From Puccinia triticina (taxonomy: Eukaryota; Basidiomycota; Pucciniomycetes; Pucciniales; Pucciniaceae), in contig NC_070562.1 of assembly GCF_026914185.1 (NCBI RefSeq), forward strand, positions 6,138,001-6,202,000: 64,000 bases of DNA. The letters run 5' to 3'. The notes under the pieces were generated by a model. The model was not told the origin of the DNA and made no database searches. It saw only the letters and a list, made by a program, of their open reading frames with translations. Shown piece by piece: positions 56,601 to 64,000 of the stretch (position 1 is its first letter; the number at the start of each line of letters is the position of its first letter). The translations under genes were made by a program, and so were the position numbers.

Positions 56601-59600
56601 TGTAGAGTCAATTGCAATTCCAAAAAGTTCTCAAAGGAGCCAAGTTGCCCATGTTCTCTCCTTCTGCAATGAATGAAAATGCAACCAAAACTCAGTTCCA
56701 ATACAACTATCTTGTTGGGTCCAAGATTGAAGAATTTGAACCGCTGGATGTTCTCAAGGTGTGGGTTTATAATGGCGGGAGTTCTTCAATCTTGGCAGAC
56801 AACTGGCAAGAAATTGTGGAATTGCCTGGTAATCTAGATATCACAGGGCTGTTTGTTCCGTGGAAATGGCTCACTGAAGTTGACAAGCTGCTAGAGTTGT
56901 TCTACTTTTTATATCATGTTGGTTGTGGGCAACCGGCCCAAGGGACGGAGGAGACTGGGATGCTAGTGCAAAATACAGAAGCGGCACCACGGAATCTGTA
57001 CTTGCAAGGACCACAATTAATGCTCCAAACATGGTACCACAAAGGAGAAAACATTACACATTGATCTAAGTTTTGCCAAGTGTACCTGACAGGGGAGTTG
57101 ACAATCCAGATGCACAATTACCTGGCATAAATCCGACCTGTTCAAATGTGAGCCTCTCTTTGCACGATGGCAACCAAAACCAAAAAACAAAAAGGTCTAA
57201 GATTGCTAACTACTGGTTTTCTGTGTTGTATATACAGCTTGGTGTTGACGGGCCTGTCAAAGAAGCAAGTTGCAGACAATTTGGAAGATTATCTTCGGAT
57301 GAGCTCAAAGAAAGGACAATGGGAAACACCAGACTTGAGTTGAATCTTGAACAAATTCTTCAAAGCTGGAGGGACGGATGCATTGGGGATGTGTGCATGG
57401 CAACACGCCTCAGTTAGTATAGTTGCTGCAAATCTCAGTCACAGCTTTCCAAAGAGCCTTCTGCCAACAGCGGAGACACTTCAAGAAGACCTTGAAGATG
57501 ATATGGGACTGAGCACCGTTATGGATCTCCAACAAAACCACACGACGACAACGTCAAATGTACTGTATGGCAACTCTAGTGGAACAAGGGTAGTACAGAA
57601 TGTTGAATTCAATTTTATGCTGGCAAGCGTTTTGTGGTGTAAGTGCTGTGTTGATATTGGATTTGGACAAGCAGAGATAGCTGATGAAGAATGGCTAACC
57701 TCCCAACTGGGGTATATGGCACAGATTGAGTCAATGGTGGCGTGCAATCAGCCAATAGTACCTGTGCCTGTGAATGTGCAACCCAAACAGAAAGGGCAAC
57801 AAGCACTAGCAATCTTTACCAAGAACCCAGACGCCACGTTTTGTACGCAATTCCAACATGGATGAATCAACAAGCTGTTCAAACCTCACCTTCAAGACAT
57901 GCTAGTTGTTTCTAGAAAAATTCTTAGGATTCTGCCTGCCACCGTTGATCCAGGTGCATGAAAGGCTAGTATTGATTCAGCCGCTCAAGGTGCTAGTAGA
58001 TCAGACAATGGAAGATCTGGGACGACTAGAACGGGTCAAGAGCCAACTGTACACAACAGAGACAAAACTTGACAAGACTGCAAAAGTGATAGTGGCGCTT
58101 GTTGACCATGCAGCTAAGGTTGATTTTGCCAAACAACTACGGACAAATCTGTCAACACATATCATTGTAGATGTGCCGCACACATTTCTTGAAGATGGAT
58201 TTTGAACATACCAGCCGGGAGTGATTGATCTGGGGCAGCTGGCAATGCAATTTGTGTTCATGACGGTGTCACTTCCGCCCAGACAAGAAGGCAAACTACT
58301 TGGAAGTCTGTTTTGGCAAAGGCGCATTCTAGTCCAACGTGAACCAATGTTCTGACCAGAACTCAGAATTCAAGTCCAGCCGCAGCCTATGGATTCCGAA
58401 GTGTTTGAGGCGTTCTGTTGAGAGAAGATCTTGCAGCATGTGAAGCAGAAGGCGGACCAAGCAATGATCTATATTGAGAACAAGGTGAAGGTGATGAAGA
58501 TGGCCACAGGGCTTGAAGCATCCTTTCACCATGGGGACTTGAGCAAAGTGGGGCGGAAGGCCAAATCTGACGGATGGCTGACGCAAGACAGGTGATGGTT
58601 GCTACAAGTGGATTTGGGGCTGGGATCAACTATGCCCATTTGCAACTAGTGATTAGTGAAGGCATTCCAAACTTGAAGGAAGTCAACAAGATCTACCAAC
58701 AAATTGGACGTGCTGGCAGGGATGGAAAGGAGGCAAGGATTGAGTTAATACCGCAACACATCGATGTACCTCAGTTGGACCCAAAGCAAGACCACAAAGA
58801 TATGGAAGATTTCAAAAGGGCGCTGATGAATCTGTTGAACTGTCCGGCGCAAGTCTTTTTGGAGGAGGAGGATGAGGAGGTGCAAAGTTGTCAAAACTTT
58901 ACAAGTTTCAGCTACTGCAGCCAATCAAAGCAGCTCAGCCGTAATCTTGGGTAGCATCACTAAGAGGAGATTGAATGAACTGTTGGCCAGGAGACATAGG
59001 AAATGGACCAAGTGGCACCAACACTACAGAGAGGAATTTGAGCTTGACTGTATCAGGACTGCATGCAAGAGGCAAGAGACCATGATTTCCGGATGAACCG
59101 GGACCCAGCATGAGCAGGCTTGAGATGATGCCATTGATTGAGAGACAGAAATTCTGTTGTGTAGAAGAGGAGAGAAGGATCCAATCACCACCTACCGGAA
59201 CAACATCCCGACCTGCAAGTGGCAACTGAGTGGATATGACTGAGGCGCAGCGGATCCAAACAATTGTGGATAATGAAGCAAACTTTCAGTGTCACACAGT
59301 GGAGGATATGCAAGGCCATTGTCCAGAATGCTATATAAGGCACCAGGACTTTGTCAAGCACCCAAATCCCAATTGTTGCAAACACAATTGGGGCCAATGC
59401 CTGCGCTGTTGATCAAGTGAGTGATGATTTCCATTATTTGTTGGTTGGGGGTGGTGATCTGATCAGGTATTAATCCTATGTTGTAGGAGACCACCAGCCT
59501 GGAGGGTGCACAGTCCTATCACTCTTGGACTCAATGAAGAAGGAGCGCACCAGGCCAAAATTGTATACGGCGTGTTACAAATGCCCCCTTGCCAGCCGGG

Positions 59601-59885
59601 GCACAGGAATGTTTCAACTTTCACCCAGGGAGGAAGATTGCCAGTAATTGCAAGACAGGGTTTTCAGGAGTGGCAGAAGCATTCGGCTGGTATGTTTATC
59701 GTGAAAGGAAAGAGCTCCTTCGGGATTGGTACCCTGGGGTTGATAAGATGGATGAAGGTGAATATGCGGAGTGGTTGGGGGTAACTCGCAGAACTCCTCT
59801 ACACCCTGTTTCATGGCCCAATTTTGTTGAAGTTATGATTTTTTATTTGTTGTATATGGAGGGGTGGAGGTTGGGTGACAATTAA
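53700..59885 (+). pseudogene. RecQ-type, telomere-linked-helicase-like gene relic
   Basis: From ATG 53700 one frame runs to about 55006 with stops at 53784 (TAG), 54066 (TGA), 54408 (TAG) and near 54492 (TGA). It begins with a C2H2-like finger (CTNGNC...HTRVVH). After a repeat-filled gap, one frame covers 55799-57865, again cut only by stops. It includes GCGQPAQGTE followed by a YHKG segment, VYLTGEL, and D.QQNHTTTTSNVLYG, features of large fungal telomere-linked RecQ-like proteins. Helicase remains follow: PLKVLVDQTMEDL (motif Ia), IIVDVPHTFLEDGF (motif II, DECH changed to DVPH), MTVSLPP (motif III), FHHGDLS, then ATSGFGAGINYAH and YQQIGRAGRDG (motifs V-VI). The Walker A motif is not seen. 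A Cys-rich C-terminus (HCPECYIRH, intron 59417-59486, CYKC) ends at 59885. It is clearly non-functional. Confidence 0.8.
55007..55790. repeat. Hairpin-motif array inside the helicase relic
   Basis: After a GTGAGT donor-like site near 55007, units of the type ACTCCCAAGA-TTGAAGAG-TTGG.GGGAGTGGCC recur near 55110, 55235, 55345, 55465, 55575 and 55665, with CATGTTGAAAACGTTGCAGGTCTGTT between them. Spacing is roughly 90-125 bp. The array occupies what may have been an intron, splitting the N-terminal and middle coding blocks. Confidence 0.7.
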
Positions 59886-59989
59886 CATTGTTAGATGCTT
59901 GCACACCACTTAATAAATATTAGTTAGTCATTGCTATCTAAAGTCCTTCAGAGTGTGTTGCCATGAGCTTTGCGCAACTGAGGGGGCAA

Positions 59990-61580
59990 GAGAAAGAGTT
60001 GTTCCCTTGAAACATTGGAATTGAACCACCCAGTTGGCCAACAACAGTTCACTCCCTAGAAAACATGCTTGGCGGAAGTGAAGGGTCCAGCAAATCTGAG
60101 TTTCAGATGGTAAATTGATATGTTTCTTCCTTGATACAGAGAAAGGTTACTCCTAAGGAATCCTGGTTGCCAAAGATGAACAGGCCACCTGATTTTTTGA
60201 TGGAGATAAGAGTTCACTCCCTACAAAACCAAGTTGGCGGGAGTTACCAGACCAGTCACAGTCCAGTGTCTCTATTTTGAATGCAAACAACAGTTCACCC
60301 GCCAAAACACTGGGTACCCCTGAGTGAACAGACCAGCAGCTCTGTTTTAAAAGCAAACAACAGGTTACTCCCTTGAAAAAAAGCTTTTCAGAAGTGAAGA
60401 TTCCAGCAAATTGCGGTTTCTGAAGCAGAATCCATTGGTTTCTTCAACAATTCACTGCCAAGGAATTGGGCTGGCCAAAGACGATCAAGACACACAATTT
60501 TTCAATAGAGAAAACAGTTGGTGGCCAAAGATGAACAGGCCGGCTTATTTTTTGATAGAGAAAACAGCTCACTCCCTAGAAAACATGGTTGCCACAAGTG
60601 AACAGGCCAGTATATTTGTTTTGTAATGATCAAGAGAACAGTTCACTCCCCAGAAAACATGGTTGTTGGAAGTGAAAAGGCCACCAAGGTGTTGGATATC
60701 AATAAGGGCTCTTTCTGGTAAGTGATCTGCTTAGTTGAATGTTCTGATAACGAGAACAGTTCACTACAGTTCACTGCCAAGAAAAGTTAATCATGGAAGT
60801 GAAAAGGGCAGTCTCTTTTTGGATAGAGACAACAGCTCACTCCCTAGAAAATATGGTTCTGGGGAGTAAATTAACAGCCCAGTATCTGTTTGATAGAGAG
60901 AATGTAGGTACATGATTTATGGAAGTGAACAACCCTATGTAGAAACACGTTTTATACACGTGAATAACCCAGAATTTTTACTTGATAACAAGACTGGTCC
61001 ACACCCTAAAAAACATGATTACCGGAAGTGGAAATGTGTGTTCATTTTTTTAGGTAAAGAAAACATTCTACTATCAAGAAACCTTGGCCCTCCCAAGTGG
61101 TCAATTTAGAAAGCAAACAAACAGTTGACTCCCTAGGTTCCCAGGGAAGAAAAGCCTAGCTATCCAGCTACTCAAAGTGAACATGCCGCCATCTTTCTTG
61201 GGAGAGAGAGGGGATTGATTACACCCAAGAAATCTGGATTTCCAGAAGTGGACCAGGCAGCTTATTTTTTGATGGAGGTAAAAGTTAACTTCCTAGAAAA
61301 CATGGTTGGAGTGAAAAGGCCAGTAACGTTTTGGATACAGATAACAGCTCACCCGCCCAAAAAACAAACATTTTCACAAAGTGAACAGCCCCCTCAAAGG
61401 TGTTGATCAGGAGGACATTTCAGTCCCCACCAAAATTATTCCTGGGAGTGAAACCTTTATGATAGAAAGAGAAGCTCACGGCCTAGGAGGAATGGTGCTG
61501 GGGAATAAACAAGCCCAGATCATTTTGACAGGGATAATGGCTCCCTCCCTACAAACATGATTTTTGGATGGGAACAACCA
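59990..61580. repeat. Large array of CACTCCCTAGAAAACATGGTTG...GAAGTGAA hairpin units
   Basis: About fifteen degenerate copies of a hairpin (TTCACTCCCTAGAAAACATGG, then a GGAAGTGAA-type arm) are spaced about 80-130 bp apart from 60050 to 61560. They are linked by short phrases such as aacaggcca, ttttttgatagag and aacag. Arms are better kept in some copies (60205-60240, 60575-60610, 60640-60675). No coding frame spans the array. The motif shares its design with the copies at 49.7, 50.0, 52.7, 52.9 and 55 kb. Confidence 0.75.
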
Positions 61581-62461
61581 AGTACTTTTATATGATAAGT
61601 AGCATCTTGAAAATGTCTGGATAGTTTGATGTCAAATTGAATACTATAATTTGTATCTGGTGAGGTGCAACAGGCACTGTACCAGTCCGCTATGATAATA
61701 TCTTTGCAGGAGCAGCTTGTACATGAGGAAGTGACACCACACACAATATGCAGATTGGATAGGGTCTGATTATCATGCAATGAAATGGAACCTATACACA
61801 GCAATTGAACTAGTATTGGATAAAAGTGAGACAAAGCTCAAGGCAAGTGAAACTTGGCTCTGGTTTCTAGAAAAGTTCACTCATGAGTTTAACTGTAGGA
61901 TAGGCCCACTAGGATCTCAGTGGGCAAGCCACAAACCACCCTTTATTGGGTTGTTATTCAGGAAAAAGGCCAATTTAAATATGTGGTTTTGCAATAAAAA
62001 AAGGCACATTGAAGGCAAATGGCAGAAAAGTGCAAATGTGAAGTGGCGAACCACGTGAACCGGCCTAAAACAGGCCTAAATTGAGCATGAGCCTCAAGAA
62101 CCGGGGGAAAAAAGCCCCAAAATGAGTGTGAACCCCGTGAACCGGGCCCAGAAAGTGAAAAAACTGATGAACCACAAGAGCCCAAGCAATAGTGTAACAG
62201 CAGACAGTTTTGCCAGAAACAATTGTAAATCTGCATGCTGGTCCAATATGATTGCAGGAAGGGTTGAACTGATTGCCATCTTTCAAGGATCCAGCAAGAG
62301 AAGATAAAGAAAACAACCAGGCCATGCAGGCAGCAAGGAAAGCATAAAAAGGCGGCAGGTCTCAGTAACACTGGGCAGAAACAATACTAAATAGGATGGG
62401 ACCAAAAGCGCCCCACAAAAGAACCCCAACAACGGCCTTCAGCCCGGATTTTACGCAACCG
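61581..62461. other. No gene recognised
   Basis: Frames on both strands are short and motif-free. A cca-cgtgaaccgggcc phrase recurs near 62050, 62100 and 62130, hinting at a decayed short repeat. Confidence 0.35.
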
Positions 62462-62915
62462 TCAAACCAGCCTGTTGTTTTCAGCGGCAAGAGCTTCCAC
62501 CTCCACATTCAAATCATCTATCATATCACCCCTAGTTTTGGAAAGATCAGTGACATAGTCCAGCTCATACGCCTTAACCATGGAAGTGTCGTGCAATGCG
62601 TTGCAAAGCTGTTTTTGGACTGGGAGGGGAAAAGGAACACTCAGCACTCAGGCCACAGGAAGACACAGAAAGTAAGCATGGACACTGACAAGTGGTGATG
62701 GAGCATTGAATGTTGTTATCAAGGCAATGCTGGCAAGACTTTTTTGATTGAGCGAGATGGCATTCTTCATTTAAGCCAACATCAGCGCATTGGTCGCAAG
62801 CGTATTTCTCAAGTGATGGAGTTGGGAGCAGGAAAAGTTCAGTTTCATCACGCAAAGAAGAAGTGCACAAATGATGAATTACTCTGGTGTACCCAAAGGG
62901 CATTGTTTGGGGCAA
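62462..62915 (-). pseudogene. Zn2Cys6-like zinc-cluster gene fragment with coiled coil
   Basis: The upstream exon (from at or above 62915 to 62690) encodes CDQCADVGLNEECHLAQSKK and SCQHCLDNNIQC, that is C-X2-C-X8-C-X8-C-X2-C-X6-C, close to the fungal Zn(II)2Cys6 pattern, which has six residues in the first gap. Intron 62620-62689 (GTCAGT...CCCAG, 70 bp) joins in frame to an exon with a heptad-like helix (DDLNVEVEALAAENNRLV) and a TGA at 62462-62464. The frame then continues briefly (RLRKIRAEGRC). A DNA-binding regulator is one reading; a lineage-specific protein without DNA binding is equally possible. The start is not defined and an upstream intron may exist. Confidence 0.4.
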
Positions 62916-63499
62916 GCCGGTTTGGTAGATGGAGAGGAGAGGATCAGAGCTTATTGGAGTTGCACGACGTTATGGATGAGATCAACAAGAGGTTGGGGAA
63001 GGGAGCAAAAACAGAAGGTCATTATAGCGTAGAAGATGTTTGGATGAGAGTTGAAGTGTCAAACAGACCTTGGATAAATATTTCACAAGAGAACAAGCAG
63101 AAAGTTGAATAAATCTGGTTACCAGGAAACCTGTAGTGTTGAGATCGCATGGAAGCCAAACAAACACTGAAGAGGGTAAAACAGAAGTGAAACAAACCGG
63201 TGATGATTAAGGACCAGAAGAGGAGGGAACCAGGCAAGCTGGAAGAAGAAGTGAACTTACCAAACAAAGAATTACGCCAGATGCATGTGTTTTTCTGGGA
63301 AGAAGATTAGAGGCACAAGTCGAGTGGGTTGGAGGAGGAGAGGGAGGCAAGAGAAGTCAAACAAAAACAGTGCTATGCTTGTGCGACCCAGAAGCTGTTG
63401 ATTGGTGTGTGACATGCGACTGAAATGCCACCTGCTCCATCTGGGACCAGAAAGTCAAAGGAATGAAGTCCACATGTGTCACCCCAAACAGACAAGCAG
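62916..63499. other. No gene recognised
   Basis: A plus-strand frame of about 120 codons (62744-63112) lacks any motif and overlaps the zinc-cluster exon on the other strand. Beyond it nothing is visible up to the start of the foldback-like sequence. Confidence 0.35.
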
Positions 63500-64000
63500 C
63501 GGAAAGAACATTCAACCAGGTGAGATATCTCATCACTGTGTCCATCAAGCCAGTGTAAACAGGAACAAACAGCGCAAACAAATGTAGGACGTCGATTTCT
63601 TGGGTTGTGCACCATTTTGCCAGTGTGGAGATTGCAAAAGGGAAACAGTGACCCCTCACCTCTCTCATAATACCATCCTTCACGTGTTGTGAATTTGGTC
63701 TGAGCTGAACTTTCCTGAAGATATTGCATATCATCCTTGGTATGCAACATGCATACAAGGCCTTTTGAAATTAGTTTACCATGTTTGACCATATTTTTGT
63801 TAACACCAACAAACTACCAAATTAGTGAGATCTGTCAACCGGACACATTGTAGCTGCTACATTTGGGGGTTTTGTGGTCATTCAAGGTACACAATGAACA
63901 TTTGAGGGCATTTGATTAGGTTGTCACCAAAATCATGGAAGAACTAACACACTGTGTTGAGATATAGTGGCAGAAACACCAAGAAACAACCAAATTAGTG
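63500..64000. mobile_element. Second copy of the foldback family, truncated by the window edge
   Basis: From about 63640 the sequence (acccctcacctctctcataataccatcc, then cctgaagatattgcatatcat, caaggccttttgaaattagtttaccatg) follows the left outer arm of the element at 15.3-17.8 kb in the same orientation. At about 63800 it switches to the 172-bp unit in the opposite orientation (gtagctgctacatttggggg, ttttgtggtca, tatagtggcagaaacacc) and runs off the window. The inner order thus differs from copy 1. Confidence 0.7.

Noticed and set aside
62744..63112. Plus-strand frame of about 120 codons
   Set aside because: It has no motif and starts over the opposite-strand exon of the zinc-cluster gene, which is supported by an in-frame splice.

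Overview
This is eukaryotic DNA from a fungus, most likely a basidiomycete of the rust (Puccinia-like) group. That call is an inference from the element families present, which resemble Ty3/gypsy, Ty1/copia and Tet-like oxygenase families I associate with rust genomes, from compact 50-95 bp GT-AG introns, and from the very high share of degenerate transposable elements. There are no bacterial operons, no rRNA and no CRISPR. No clearly intact conserved housekeeping gene was found. The window reads as a repeat-rich, possibly subtelomeric, accessory region.

Layout. 0-5.3 kb: a broken Ty1/copia element on the minus strand, with a primer site matching the anticodon end of initiator tRNA-Met and a repeat-filled probable LTR. 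6.87-6.95 kb: a tRNA-like gene. 7.0-9.4 kb: a multi-exon minus-strand pseudogene with about 56-residue tandem repeats. 9.74-14.85 kb: a non-autonomous LTR retrotransposon that carries a gag but no pol, has a 4-bp target duplication, and has a primer site complementary to about 56 nt of mature tRNA-Tyr. 15.3-17.8 kb: a 2.5-kb foldback element built of 172-bp tandem repeats in inverted arms. 18-22.5 kb: mostly non-coding, with two MITEs and one small two-exon gene. 22.5-25.5 kb: a degraded multi-exon gene. 25.5-27.0 kb: a dispersed repeat whose inverted second copy lies at 43.7-45.3 kb, downstream of a Tet-like oxygenase ORF. 27.57-33.61 kb: a nearly full Ty1/copia element with LTRs differing at one base and a 5-bp target duplication, yet with several disabling mutations. 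34-35.6 kb: an array of palindromic MITE-like units and an inverted minisatellite. 37-41 kb: a gypsy RT fragment and a spliced unrecognised gene. 41.8-44.3 kb: nested hairpins and MITEs. 45.3-46 kb: the Tet-like oxygenase. 47.3-49.7 kb: a Ty3/gypsy polyprotein relic interrupted by a MITE. 50-51.3 kb: a spliced minus-strand gene. 53.7-59.9 kb: a long relic of a RecQ-type, telomere-linked-helicase-like gene. 55.1-55.7 and 60.0-61.6 kb: arrays of a short CACTCCC...GGGAGTG hairpin. 62.5-62.9 kb: a Zn2Cys6-like gene fragment. 63.5-64 kb: a second foldback copy running off the window.

Common theme. Many of the coding relics keep one reading frame over kilobases but are cut by TAG, TGA and TAA codons, which points to decay by base transitions rather than indels. 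This would fit deamination of methylated cytosine or a RIP-like process, but that is an inference from stop codons alone.
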